64,000 nucleotides of DNA from Nesterenkonia lacusekhoensis (GTDB lineage: Bacteria > Actinomycetota > Actinomycetes > Actinomycetales > Micrococcaceae). Below, one piece after another: positions 24,067 through 35,651 of the stretch (positions are counted from its first letter, which is position 1; the number at the start of each line of letters is the position of its first letter). The stretch covers positions 1,054,001-1,118,000 of the forward strand of contig NZ_JAGINX010000001.1 of the NCBI RefSeq assembly GCF_017876395.1, written 5' to 3'. Made by a program: the position numbers and the translations under genes. Under the pieces are notes generated by a model, which saw only the letters and a program-made list of their open reading frames with translations, was not told the DNA's origin and did no database searches.

Positions 24067-24957
24067 ATGCTCTTCGGAAAGAAGAAATCGAAGGACAAGG
24101 CCGCCGCACCGGCGACGATCCGTGAGGCGCTGAAGGAAGAGTCCCCTGCAGCCGAGCCGACCGAGGCAGCCACAGCTGAGCCCGTCGAGGATCCGGCCCC
24201 CACGCAGAAGACCGCCCCTACGCAGAAGCCCGCCTCCACGCAGAAGACCGCGGAGCCCGAATCAGGGGCCTCGGCCCGCGCTGGGGCGGACGCTGAGCAG
24301 CGCGGCGACTCCGCCGCGGGGCAGATCTCGGGCGGTCCCTACGACATCAGTGAGATCGAGTCGCGCAAGGGCTATGTCGACTTCGGCTCAGTGCTGATCC
24401 CCGGTGGCAAGGATCAGAAGGTCCGTCTGGACATCGACCAGAAGACCAAGCGCGTAGTCGCCCTGACCATCTCTGTGGGTCAGGCCAGTGTGCAGCTGCA
24501 GCCCTTCTCTGCGCCCAAGTCCGGCGGCAGCTGGGACGAGGTGCGCCAGCAGATCCACGAGTCGGTGGTCAAGCAGAAGGGCAAGGTCAAAGAGGCTGAG
24601 GGGCGCTTCGACAAGGAGCTCGTGGCGCGAGTGCCCACCACGCTGAAGGACGGCCGCTCCGGCTGGCGCGTGGCCCGGTTCATCGGCTTCGAGGGCGACC
24701 GGTGGTTCCTCCGCGGCGTGGTCGGCGGTCGAGGGGCCATCGACCGCAGCGCGGCCAAAGAGGTGGAGGACCTCTTCTCCCGGATCGTCGTGGTCCGGGG
24801 CGATGACCCCATGCCCCCACGTGAGCTGCTGCAGCTGCGGCCGCCGGAGGGGGCCAAGCGGGTCACCGTGCCGCGCAACCCGGCCCAGCGTCGCACCGGC
24901 GACAGCCCGAACCCCGCCGCCGCAGACGTCTCGGCCTCGGGAGCGGCCGAACAATGA
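24067..24957 (+). CDS. DUF3710 family protein
   Basis: 296 residues. The first 95 are low complexity (Ala, Glu, Pro, Thr, Lys) and include three tandem copies of a TQK-centred unit (APTQKT-APTQKP-ASTQKT). A conserved domain then begins at GPYDISEIESRKGYVDFGS, the hallmark of DUF3710. Function is unknown. The start is set at ATG 24067, with GAGG 9 nt upstream. An in-frame TTG at 24052 is possible. The stop overlaps the next ATG (ATGA at 24954-24957), giving translational coupling to the DUF3159 gene. Confidence 0.85.
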   Translation: MLFGKKKSKDKAAAPATIREALKEESPAAEPTEAATAEPVEDPAPTQKTAPTQKPASTQKTAEPESGASARAGADAEQRGDSAAGQISGGPYDISEIESRKGYVDFGSVLIPGGKDQKVRLDIDQKTKRVVALTISVGQASVQLQPFSAPKSGGSWDEVRQQIHESVVKQKGKVKEAEGRFDKELVARVPTTLKDGRSGWRVARFIGFEGDRWFLRGVVGGRGAIDRSAAKEVEDLFSRIVVVRGDDPMPPRELLQLRPPEGAKRVTVPRNPAQRRTGDSPNPAAADVSASGAAEQ

Positions 24958-25628
24958 GCAGCGAGGACGTCGGGCAGCAGCTCTCCACCAGTCCGGCCTC
25001 GAAGCTTCGCACCCGTGAGGACGGGTCGCTGAACGTCATGGCCTCCATCGGAGGCGTCCGCGGCCTGGCGGAGGCCTCGTTGCCGGCGGCGCTCTTCCTG
25101 GTCATCTTCGTGGTCACCGATGACCTCACTCCGGCCCTGGTCGTCGCGCTCGGTGTGGCGGGGGTGTTCGCCGCAGGGCGGCTGCTCCAGCGTGGACCGC
25201 TGGTCCAGTCGCTCTCCGGTCTGGTCGGCGTCGGGGTCTGTGCCGCCGCGGCCCTCACCACGGGTGACGGCCGTGACTTCTACGCTCCGGGCTTCTTCAT
25301 CAACGGTGTCTACATCGTGGCCTTCATCGTCTCCATCCTGGTGCGTTGGCCGATGATCGGGATCCTCTTCGGTCTGGTGCGCGGAGAAGGGACGGAGTGG
25401 CGGCATGATGTCCTGAAGCGTCGTCGCTACGCTGCGGCCACGTGGATCATCACCTTCGTCATGGCCGCACGGCTGATCGTCCAGGTGCCGTTCTATCTGG
25501 CCGATGATGTGGCCTCGCTCGGGGTCGCCCGGCTGGTGATGGGAATGCCGCTCTATGCGCTGGCCCTGTGGGTCTGCTGGATGATCACTCGACCCCAACC
25601 GCAGATCGGACGTGAGAGCGCCTCATGA
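24954..25628 (+). CDS. DUF3159 family membrane protein
   Basis: 224 residues with five or six predicted membrane segments, beginning after about residue 38 (LAEASLPAALFLVIFVV) and including FINGVYIVAFIVSILVRWPMIG and a final helix near 195-215. This fits the actinobacterial DUF3159 family, annotated as intracellular-septation-like membrane proteins of unknown role. It overlaps DUF3710 upstream by 4 bp and the methyltransferase downstream by 4 bp (ATGA at 25625-25628), so all three form one coupled operon. In many relatives additional genes lie at these junctions and are missing here. Confidence 0.87.
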   Translation: MSSEDVGQQLSTSPASKLRTREDGSLNVMASIGGVRGLAEASLPAALFLVIFVVTDDLTPALVVALGVAGVFAAGRLLQRGPLVQSLSGLVGVGVCAAAALTTGDGRDFYAPGFFINGVYIVAFIVSILVRWPMIGILFGLVRGEGTEWRHDVLKRRRYAAATWIITFVMAARLIVQVPFYLADDVASLGVARLVMGMPLYALALWVCWMITRPQPQIGRESAS

Positions 25629-27124
25629 CAGCTGCCCCCACCGCGGACCAGCAGGTCCTCACGCTGGAAGTCGGGCCGATGGCCCATGGCGGTCACTGCG
25701 TGGCCCGCTACGAGGGAAGGGTGGTGTTCGTCCGCCATGCCATCCCCGGAGAGGTGGTGCGCGCCCGGCTCACCGAAGGGGGTGAGCAGGCCAAGTTCTG
25801 GCGCGCTGACGTGATCGAGGTGCTCTCAGCCTCCGACTATCGCCGCCGCCACATCTGGAAGCTCGCAGATTCCCTGCGGGCCGAGGAGATGGGGCGCCTG
25901 CCGGTGGGCGGAGCCGAATTCGGTCACATCACGGACCAGCACCAGCGCCGACTCAAGGGTCAGGTCTTCCGGGATACCCTGCAGCGGATCGGCGGAATCT
26001 CTCTGCACGATCTGAACATCCCGCAGGAGCACGCCGACGGCGAGATCCACGTGGAGGACATCAGTCGCCCCCACAGCAACGGACTGCATTGGCGCACTCG
26101 GGTGAGCTTCGCCGTGGACCCCGCCGGGATGCTGAGCATGAAGCCCCATCGCAGCAACGAGCTGATCGAACTGCGCGGCATGCCGCTGGCCGTAGAAGGC
26201 ATCCACGAGAGCCGGATCTTCTCCGCAGACTTCCGCGGTGCCCAGCGCGTGGATGCCGTGGCCCCCGGCGGCGAGGGCGCTGTGACCCTGGTGGTCCACA
26301 CTCTGGCCCAGGCGCAGGAGCAGCAGAGCCTGCGCAGCCGCCTGCACGCATTGGCCTCAGAGGACCCTGCCGTGGGGAACATACTGCTGGGCGTGACCAC
26401 GCCCGGTCCACAGAACGGCAGAACCCAGAACGGGCGATCCTCCGCCAGGAGAGGACGGGGACCTCGCGGTCGGTCCGACTCCGTGACCCCCGCACAGGTC
26501 GACGTTGAGCTGGTCACCGGCGCCCGTATGGTCAGCGAACCGCTTCCTGCACCTGCTCGCGAGGACCGTGCAGAGGTGCGGATGCGACCTGAGGGTTTCT
26601 GGCAGATCCACCGCGGTGCTCCGCAGGCGCTGGTCGCGGCCGTGGCTGAGATGGCTCGCGCCGAGGAGGGGGACACCGTCGTCGATCTCTATGCCGGTGC
26701 CGGGCTCTTCACCGCGTGGGCCGCTCAACGGGTGGGCCCGACGGGGCACGTGCTCAGTGTGGAGGCGGCCGGTGCCTCACATCGCAGTGCCTCCGAACTC
26801 TTCGACGGCATGGACGAGGTGCAGACCCTGCAGGCCCCGGTGGAACGTTCCCTGGAGCAGGTCCGCAGGTTCCTGAGCGGCGGCAGCGGCAGTGCCGCCA
26901 CTGTGGTGCTCGATCCTCCTCGGGCAGGGGCGGGGGAGCGCGTGATCGAAGGCCTCGATCAGACGCAGGCTCGCCAGATCATCTACGTCTCCTGCGAGCC
27001 CTCTTCCTTCGCCCGTGACGCAAAAGAGCTGATCACTCGCGGGTGGCAGCTGGACGGCCTGCGTGTGCTCGACCTGTACCCCAACACCCATCACATGGAA
27101 TCGGTGGCCTCCTTCACCCGCTGA
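25625..27124 (+). CDS. TRAM-domain class I SAM-dependent RNA (uracil-C5) methyltransferase
   Basis: 499 residues in the RlmCD/TrmA family. The N-terminal TRAM beta-barrel (about 10-70) includes VGPMAHGGHCVARYEGRVVFVRHAIPGE-type residues. The C-terminal Rossmann domain has the SAM loop DLYAGAGLFTAWAA, then LDPPRAGAG and the catalytic cysteine in YVSCEPSSFARD. The family methylates C5 of specific uridines in rRNA or tRNA. The cysteines that hold a [4Fe-4S] cluster in RlmD are absent: the corresponding stretch reads PVGGAEFGHI. The target nucleotide cannot be predicted. Confidence 0.9.
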   Translation: MTAAPTADQQVLTLEVGPMAHGGHCVARYEGRVVFVRHAIPGEVVRARLTEGGEQAKFWRADVIEVLSASDYRRRHIWKLADSLRAEEMGRLPVGGAEFGHITDQHQRRLKGQVFRDTLQRIGGISLHDLNIPQEHADGEIHVEDISRPHSNGLHWRTRVSFAVDPAGMLSMKPHRSNELIELRGMPLAVEGIHESRIFSADFRGAQRVDAVAPGGEGAVTLVVHTLAQAQEQQSLRSRLHALASEDPAVGNILLGVTTPGPQNGRTQNGRSSARRGRGPRGRSDSVTPAQVDVELVTGARMVSEPLPAPAREDRAEVRMRPEGFWQIHRGAPQALVAAVAEMARAEEGDTVVDLYAGAGLFTAWAAQRVGPTGHVLSVEAAGASHRSASELFDGMDEVQTLQAPVERSLEQVRRFLSGGSGSAATVVLDPPRAGAGERVIEGLDQTQARQIIYVSCEPSSFARDAKELITRGWQLDGLRVLDLYPNTHHMESVASFTR

Positions 27125-27407
27125 GCCGCCGTCGCGCGGGGCTGCCTCGCCGGAGACGTCATGGTGCACCTCACAGCGGGGCGAGCGAGTAGGATGGACA
27201 GCGATACGGCCCTGAGCGCTGCGGAGTACGACGGACTCAGGCCTGGTCGCACCACTGACTCCGCCGACGGCGCGCTGCTCACCGCTGAGCTCGAGCCGCG
27301 GGGGAGGCGACCACGGCCTCGTCACACCTCCACGGCACCGATGGGCCGGTGTCCGTGAGACCAGTCTTCCGGACAGTGTCAGTCTGGCAACTACAGAGGA
27401 GTCCCGC
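27125..27407 (+). promoter_or_regulatory. Promoter and long leader of acnA
   Basis: A 283-bp gap without a gene. TAGGAT at 27190-27195 is a plausible -10 box, which would give a 5' untranslated leader of about 200 nt before the GTG of acnA. The leader ends in a strong ribosome site (AGAGGAG). I recognise no known riboswitch. The leader could be structured, but I cannot support a specific fold by eye. Confidence 0.45.
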
Positions 27408-30251
<2,844 letters not shown>

Positions 30252-30280
30252 TCGGCTGACTGATCGGCTGAAGAGCTGAA

Positions 30281-30391
30281 GACGACGGCGGTCGTCTCCC
30301 CAGGATTCCTTGTGCGAGCGAAGGGTTCCGCAACGCGCGCCAGCGCGGTGCGCTTCGCGAGCTAAGGAAGGGGGAGAGGGCCGCCGTCGTC
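30281..30391. terminator. 111-nt imperfect long hairpin between acnA and dxs
   Basis: GACGACGGCGG (30281-30291) pairs exactly with CCGCCGTCGTC (30381-30391). Inside it, TCTCCCC and GGGGGAGA pair, then AGGATTCCTT-like and AAGGAAG-like segments, and CGCGC-GCCA-GCGCG forms an apical hairpin. It lies in the acnA 3' region and stops about 29 bp before the dxs -10 box. It most likely ends acnA transcription, but it is far larger than needed for that and could be a repeat or a structured RNA. Confidence 0.6.
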
Positions 30392-30431
30392 GTGTCTGCA
30401 CTGTTCCACGTGAGAGAAGTAGAATCAGAGG

Positions 30432-32429
30432 ATGAGCATTCTGCAGACGATCCAGTCTCCGCAGGACCTGTCGAAGCTGAGCGATGAGCAGCTGGAGCGG
30501 CTGGCCGAGGAGATCCGCGAGTTCCTCATCGCCAACGTCTCGCAGACCGGCGGCCATCTGGGCCCCAACCTCGGTGTGGTGGAGCTGACGCTGGCTCTGC
30601 ACCGCGTCTTCGACTCGCCGCGGGACTCGATCATCTTCGACACCGGTCACCAGTCCTACATCCACAAACTCGTGACCGGCCGGCAGGACTTCTCCACGCT
30701 ACGCCAGCAGGATGGGCTGGCCGGATACCCCGAGCGGGCAGAATCGGTCCACGACGTCGTGGAGTCCTCCCATGCCTCTTCCTCCCTGTCCTGGGCCGAC
30801 GGCATCTCCAAGGCGCGGGTGCTCAACGGCGAGGAGGACCGCTTCGCGGTGGCCGTCATCGGTGACGGAGCGCTCACCGGCGGTATGGCCTGGGAGGCGA
30901 TGAACAACATCGCCGCTGATAAGGACCGCCGTGTGGTGATCGTGGTCAACGACAACGGCCGTTCCTACGCGCCCACTGTCGGCGGACTGGCTGAGCAGCT
31001 GAACAGCCTGCGCCGCTGCTTCCTCGACAAGGTCCGCACCCATCGCATCTATGAGAAGACCATGGACGGCACCAAGCAGCGGCTGCGCCACGGGGGGCCG
31101 CTGAGCCAGATGGTCTATCGCAGCCTGCACGCTGCGAAGAAGGGCGCCAAGGACTTCTGGGCGCCCCAGGGTCTCTTCGAAGACCTGGGGATGAAGTACA
31201 TCGGGCCGGTGGACGGGCACAGCCAGTCTGCGATGGAGGAGGCTCTGACCGACGCCAAGAACTACGGCGGACCGGTCATCGTGCACGCCCTGACCGAGAA
31301 GGGACGCGGCTACGCTCCGGCCCGCGCCGATGAGAAGGACCAGTTCCATGCCGTCGGTGTGATCGACCCGGAGACGGGGGAACCCGTCTCCAGCGGGTCC
31401 TCCCGTTCCTGGACCTCCGTGTTCGAGGAGGAGATCACCGCTCTGGCCGACGAGCGCGAGGACATCGTCGCGCTGACCGGGGCCATGATGATCCCGGTGG
31501 GACTGCGCTCCATGGCCCAGGAGCATCCGGACCGCGTCTACGACGTCGGCATCGCCGAACAGCATGCGGTGGCCTCGGCCGCCGGGCTGGCCTACGGAGG
31601 ACTGCATCCGGTGGTGGCCGTCTATGCCACGTTCCTGAACCGTGCCTTCGACCAGCTGCTGATGGATGTGGCGCTGCATCGTGCCGGTGTGACGATCGTG
31701 CTGGACCGTGCCGGTGTCACCGGCCCCGACGGGCCCAGCCACCATGGCATGTGGGATCTCTCGCTGCTCCAGATCGTGCCTGGCCTGCAGATCGCCGCGC
31801 CGCGTGACTCGACGCGGCTGCGGGAAGAGCTGCGTGAGGCCGTCGAGGTGGAGGACGCCCCCACTGTGGTCCGCTTCTCCAAGGGTTCGGTCAACGGCGA
31901 GATCGAGGCGCTCGAACGCTTCGACGACGGCGTCGACGTTCTGCGCGGGGAGGCCCAGGAGGACGGTTCCTACACCGCGGATGTCCTGATCGTCTCGGTC
32001 GGCACCATGGGTGAGCTCTCCCTGGACCTGGCCCGTCGTCTGGAGGACCAGGGGATCAGCTCCACGGTGGTGGACCCCCGGTGGGTCCTGCCGGTTCCTC
32101 AGTCGCTGATCTCCGCCGCGGCGCGTCACCGGTTGGTCGTCTGTGTGGAGGACGGCGTGAAGGCCGGCGGCGTCGGGTCACGGATCCGACAGACCATGCG
32201 TGAGGCCGGTGTGGACACTGCGCTGAACGAAGTCGGCCTGCCCGTGGAGTTCCTGGCCCACGGCAGCCGTGCCCAGGTGATGGAGCGTGTGGGCCTGACC
32301 GCCCAGCGCATCGCTCAGGACACAGTCGCCCAGGTGCTCGGCACCAAGGTCCCCTTCGCTCGGCCGCTGCCGGGTGAGGATCTTCCCACCGGAGAGATCC
32401 CGGTGTTTCATCGAACCAAGGAGTCCTGA
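30432..32429 (+). CDS. dxs: 1-deoxy-D-xylulose-5-phosphate synthase
   Basis: 665 residues. A thiamine-diphosphate enzyme that condenses pyruvate and glyceraldehyde 3-phosphate, the entry step of the MEP isoprenoid pathway. Seen in the sequence are the N-terminal [14 protein letters not shown], the ThDP/Mg motif [15 protein letters not shown] with VNDNG, the transketolase pyrimidine domain ([14 protein letters not shown]), and the C-terminal domain ([10 protein letters not shown]). TAGAAT (30420-30425) ends 6 nt before the ATG with no ribosome site, so it is probably leaderless. The stop overlaps the next gene's start (TGATG). Confidence 0.97.
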   Translation: MSILQTIQSPQDLSKLSDEQLERLAEEIREFLIANVSQTGGHLGPNLGVVELTLALHRVFDSPRDSIIFDTGHQSYIHKLVTGRQDFSTLRQQDGLAGYPERAESVHDVVESSHASSSLSWADGISKARVLNGEEDRFAVAVIGDGALTGGMAWEAMNNIAADKDRRVVIVVNDNGRSYAPTVGGLAEQLNSLRRCFLDKVRTHRIYEKTMDGTKQRLRHGGPLSQMVYRSLHAAKKGAKDFWAPQGLFEDLGMKYIGPVDGHSQSAMEEALTDAKNYGGPVIVHALTEKGRGYAPARADEKDQFHAVGVIDPETGEPVSSGSSRSWTSVFEEEITALADEREDIVALTGAMMIPVGLRSMAQEHPDRVYDVGIAEQHAVASAAGLAYGGLHPVVAVYATFLNRAFDQLLMDVALHRAGVTIVLDRAGVTGPDGPSHHGMWDLSLLQIVPGLQIAAPRDSTRLREELREAVEVEDAPTVVRFSKGSVNGEIEALERFDDGVDVLRGEAQEDGSYTADVLIVSVGTMGELSLDLARRLEDQGISSTVVDPRWVLPVPQSLISAAARHRLVVCVEDGVKAGGVGSRIRQTMREAGVDTALNEVGLPVEFLAHGSRAQVMERVGLTAQRIAQDTVAQVLGTKVPFARPLPGEDLPTGEIPVFHRTKES

Positions 32430-32923
32430 TGCTCAGTCTGTTCCGCCGTGATCCCGAGCAGGGTTGGCACTACCGCGAGGCCTGGTACGACGAGAGCGCC
32501 GGCGAGTTTGTGATCCATCACGGCAAGGTCGGCACCAACGGCAAGATCACCGCTGAGAAGGCCTCGGCCGAGGAAGCGCAGGCTCTGGTGGAGTCCTTCG
32601 CCGCCCAGTGCGCCGACGACGGCTATGCGGAGCCCGCGGAGGATGACCTCGGCACACTGACCGTGGCCTATCCGCTGAAGGGCGCTGAGCCCAATGCCTC
32701 GGAGCGCCGCAATGCGAACACGGTGCATGAGGCCGTGCTGGTGGCCCTGGCCTGGCGCGGCCTGGGCGCGTTGTCCGACCCTGAGCAGCAGCCGCGCGAG
32801 TGCGGGGGACAGGCCCTTGTCATGACCTCGCAGACCGTGCGCACCAGAAAGGCCGTCGACGCCGCACAGTCGGCCATCAAGCACACCGATGTGCCGCTGT
32901 CCAAGGTGGAGATCAGCCGGTGA
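32429..32923 (+). CDS. WGR-like protein of unknown function, coupled to dxs
   Basis: 164 residues. The N-terminal half (GWHYREAWYDESAGEFVIHH, GKVGTNGKI) resembles the WGR fold known from PARP and MolR proteins, but the W-G-R signature itself is replaced by HHGKVGTNGK. The C-terminal half has no motif I recognise. Translation is coupled to dxs, because the dxs stop and this start share a base (TGATG). A small soluble partner or regulator of DXS is possible but unsupported beyond context. No signal peptide or membrane segment. Confidence 0.7.
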   Translation: MLSLFRRDPEQGWHYREAWYDESAGEFVIHHGKVGTNGKITAEKASAEEAQALVESFAAQCADDGYAEPAEDDLGTLTVAYPLKGAEPNASERRNANTVHEAVLVALAWRGLGALSDPEQQPRECGGQALVMTSQTVRTRKAVDAAQSAIKHTDVPLSKVEISR

Positions 32924-32981
32924 GCCGCTCCGCAGAGTGTGTCTCTGGCCACTCAAGCTACTGATGGGTAGCATGTGAGCT

Positions 32982-35111
32982 ATGAAACATTCTGACTTCA
33001 GCGCCTACCGCGATCTTGCCGCCGCATTCAGCGACGAGGTGGTCACCCACAGTCGCGTGGAGGATGTCCAGCTTCCCCAGGGAGCCGGGACCTTCGCCCT
33101 GATCCGTCTGGACAATGACAGCCCCAAGCGTCCGAGCACGCTGGGCCCCAACTCGCTCATCGAGTTCGGGGAGACGGTGGCCGCTCAGGCCGAGCGTGCA
33201 CGGGCCGGCGAGATCGTCGGACTGGGTGTCATCGGCAAGCCGGGATTCCTGGTGGCCGGGGCCGATCTCGGTGCGGTCAACCGCATCGACTCCAAGGACC
33301 AGGCGCGTGCCATGGCGGATCTGGGCCACCACGCCTATGAGCTGCTGGAAGACTTCCCGGTTCCGACCTTCGCCTTCATCAATGGAACGGCTTTGGGCGG
33401 CGGCCTGGAGATCGCCCTGGCCGCGCACTACCGAACCGTCTCCGAGGAGGCCAAGGCTCTCTCCCTGCCCGAAGCCTTCCTCGGCCTGGTCCCGGGCTGG
33501 GGCGGCGTCTACCGCCTGCCGAAGATCATCGGCCCGGAGGCGGCTGCGCAGGTCATCTTCACCAATGCGCTGAACAACAACAAGACGCTCAAGGGAGCTC
33601 AGGCCTACGCACTGGGCATCGCCGATGCTCTGTTCGGCGCCGACACCTTCCTGGAGGAGTCGCTGACCTTCGCGGCACAGGTGATCAGTCAGGACTCCGC
33701 CGCCATCGGCGCGCTGACCGCACACCGGGAGCGGGACCACTCCGAGGCCGCCTGGGAGCGAGGCCTCGCCGCCGCACAGAAGGCAGTGGCCTCCAAGACC
33801 GGCGACTCCGCCCCGGCGCCCAAGCGCGCTCTTGAGCTCTTCGAAGCCGGGCGCCGCCGCAGCCGCGCCGAGGAACGGCAGGAGGAGGTCGCGGCTCTGG
33901 GCGACCTCATGGTCACCGACGAGTTCGCGAACACGGTCTACGCCTTCCTGGAGCTGGTGCAGAAGCGCGCCAAGCGCCCCGCCGGAGTCCCGGAAGTCCA
34001 GCCCCGCCCGCTGAAGAAGATCGGCGTCGTGGGGGCGGGCCTGATGGCGTCGCAGCTGGCCATGGTCTTCGCCCAGAAGCTGCAGGTGCCCGTGGTCATC
34101 AGCGACATCGACCAGGCGCGCGTGGACAAGGGGGTGGACTACATCCGCGGACAGGCGAAGAAGCTGGCCGAGAAGGGGCGCATCTCCGTGGAGCAGGCCG
34201 AGGGTCTGAGCTCCCTGGTCACCGGTTCGGTGGACAAGAGCGTCTACGCCGATGCCGACTTCATCATCGAGGCGGTCTTCGAGGAGATCGGCGTGAAGAA
34301 GCAGGTCTTCGCCGAGCTGGAGGAGATCGTCTCTCCGGAGGCGATCCTGGCCACGAACACCTCCTCGCTGTCGGTCACTGAGATGGCCGCCGATCTGAAG
34401 CATCCGGACCGGGTCATCGGCTTCCACTTCTTCAATCCGGTGGCGGTCATGCCGCTGATCGAGATCGCCCGCACCCCGCAGACCGCCGATGAGCCCATCG
34501 CCACGGCCTTCCAGCTGGCGGCTGCTCTGCGGAAGACTCCGGTGCTGAGCCGCGACTCCACCGCCTTCGTGGTCAACCGTGTGCTGCTGCGGCTGATGGC
34601 CGAAGTCCAGAAGGCCTTCGACGAGGGCACCGATGCGAAGACCGCCGACGGCGCCCTGGCACCGATCGGACTGCCGATGAGCCCCTTCACCCTTCTGGCC
34701 ATGGTGGGCATCCCAGTGGCCCAGCATGTCACCGAGTCCCTGCATACCTCCTTCGGGGACCGCTTCTACGTCTCCGCGAACCTGCAGCGTCTCATCGACA
34801 ATGGGGTCACTGAGATCTGGAGCCGCCAGGAGGACGGTTCGGTCACCATCACAGAGTCCACGCGTGAGCTGCTGTCACAGGGCCAGACCCAGCGCACCGC
34901 GGACGAGATCCTGACCACGGTCCAGGACGCCCTGGCTGAGGAGATCGGACTGCTCCTGGACGAGGGAGTGGTGGCCTCGCCCAAGGACGTGGACCTGTGC
35001 ATGATCCTCGGTGCCGGGTGGCCCATGCATCGCGGAGGCATCACACCCTATCTGGACCAGTGCGGAGCCAGCGATCGGGTCAACGGCCGCCGCTTCGACG
35101 CCGCTGTGTGA
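32982..35111 (+). CDS. FadJ/FadB-like bifunctional enoyl-CoA hydratase / 3-hydroxyacyl-CoA dehydrogenase
   Basis: 709 residues. The N-terminal crotonase domain (about 1-220) has the oxyanion-hole segments LVAGADLGAV and NGTALGGGLEIALA, and a glutamate in LPEAFLGLVPGWGG. The dehydrogenase part starts near 345 with KIGVVGAGLMASQLA, followed by NTSSLSVTEMA and the catalytic His in GFHFFNPV. It carries out two steps of fatty acid beta-oxidation. TAGCAT (32969-32974) ends 7 nt before the ATG (leaderless). The thiolase gene that usually accompanies this gene is not adjacent or elsewhere in the window. Confidence 0.93.
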   Translation: MKHSDFSAYRDLAAAFSDEVVTHSRVEDVQLPQGAGTFALIRLDNDSPKRPSTLGPNSLIEFGETVAAQAERARAGEIVGLGVIGKPGFLVAGADLGAVNRIDSKDQARAMADLGHHAYELLEDFPVPTFAFINGTALGGGLEIALAAHYRTVSEEAKALSLPEAFLGLVPGWGGVYRLPKIIGPEAAAQVIFTNALNNNKTLKGAQAYALGIADALFGADTFLEESLTFAAQVISQDSAAIGALTAHRERDHSEAAWERGLAAAQKAVASKTGDSAPAPKRALELFEAGRRRSRAEERQEEVAALGDLMVTDEFANTVYAFLELVQKRAKRPAGVPEVQPRPLKKIGVVGAGLMASQLAMVFAQKLQVPVVISDIDQARVDKGVDYIRGQAKKLAEKGRISVEQAEGLSSLVTGSVDKSVYADADFIIEAVFEEIGVKKQVFAELEEIVSPEAILATNTSSLSVTEMAADLKHPDRVIGFHFFNPVAVMPLIEIARTPQTADEPIATAFQLAAALRKTPVLSRDSTAFVVNRVLLRLMAEVQKAFDEGTDAKTADGALAPIGLPMSPFTLLAMVGIPVAQHVTESLHTSFGDRFYVSANLQRLIDNGVTEIWSRQEDGSVTITESTRELLSQGQTQRTADEILTTVQDALAEEIGLLLDEGVVASPKDVDLCMILGAGWPMHRGGITPYLDQCGASDRVNGRRFDAAV

Positions 35112-35160
35112 GTCCGGATCCCACTGCGCCCGCGGCCTGCTGCGGGTGTAGAATGCCCGG

Positions 35161-35604
35161 GTGTCTTCGTCCTGCTGCTCCCGTCGCTCGTTCGTCCGCA
35201 CCACTGCTGCCGCGGGATTGGTGGGCGGTTCGGGGCTGGCGGTCAGCGGCTGCCGGACCGATGCGCTGGCGGAGGAGGACTCCGCGCCCAGCACCCATGA
35301 GGGGTCAGTGTGGGAGTGGCTCCTGCCCGCTGAGGACCTTCCGGTGGGGGAGACCACCCGGGCCCAGGCAGGCGAGTATGAGCTGCTGCTCTACCGCGCC
35401 TCCCACGAGGAGATCCACGTGTTCTCCAATGTCTGCACCCATGAGGGATGCGCCGTCGATGCCGAGGAGGACCGCTTCCACTGTCCGTGCCATGGCTCGG
35501 TCTACCAGCTCGAGGACGGAGTGCCCTACGGCGGTCCGGCCCGGGAGCCGCTGACCCGCTTCACCGCTGAGATCGAGGCAGGCGAGATCCGCGTCCTGAT
35601 CTGA
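35161..35604 (+). CDS. Tat-exported Rieske [2Fe-2S] lipoprotein
   Basis: 147 residues. The N-terminus has a twin-arginine signal (RRSFVRTTAAAG) followed by a lipobox-like LAVSGC, so the protein is probably folded, exported by Tat and lipid-anchored. The Rieske domain holds the cluster ligands CTHEGC and CPCHGS, then YGGPAREPL. Such stand-alone periplasmic-side Rieske proteins are common in actinobacteria, and their redox partner is usually unknown. Start is GTG. TAGAAT (35149-35154) ends 6 nt upstream, indicating a leaderless mRNA. It sits alone between the FadJ-like gene and a convergent RNase D gene. Confidence 0.9.
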   Translation: MSSSCCSRRSFVRTTAAAGLVGGSGLAVSGCRTDALAEEDSAPSTHEGSVWEWLLPAEDLPVGETTRAQAGEYELLLYRASHEEIHVFSNVCTHEGCAVDAEEDRFHCPCHGSVYQLEDGVPYGGPAREPLTRFTAEIEAGEIRVLI

Positions 35605-35651
35605 GCTGCTCCGGAGACCGGCGTCCGACCGACCAGTCGACGTTCAGCGGA

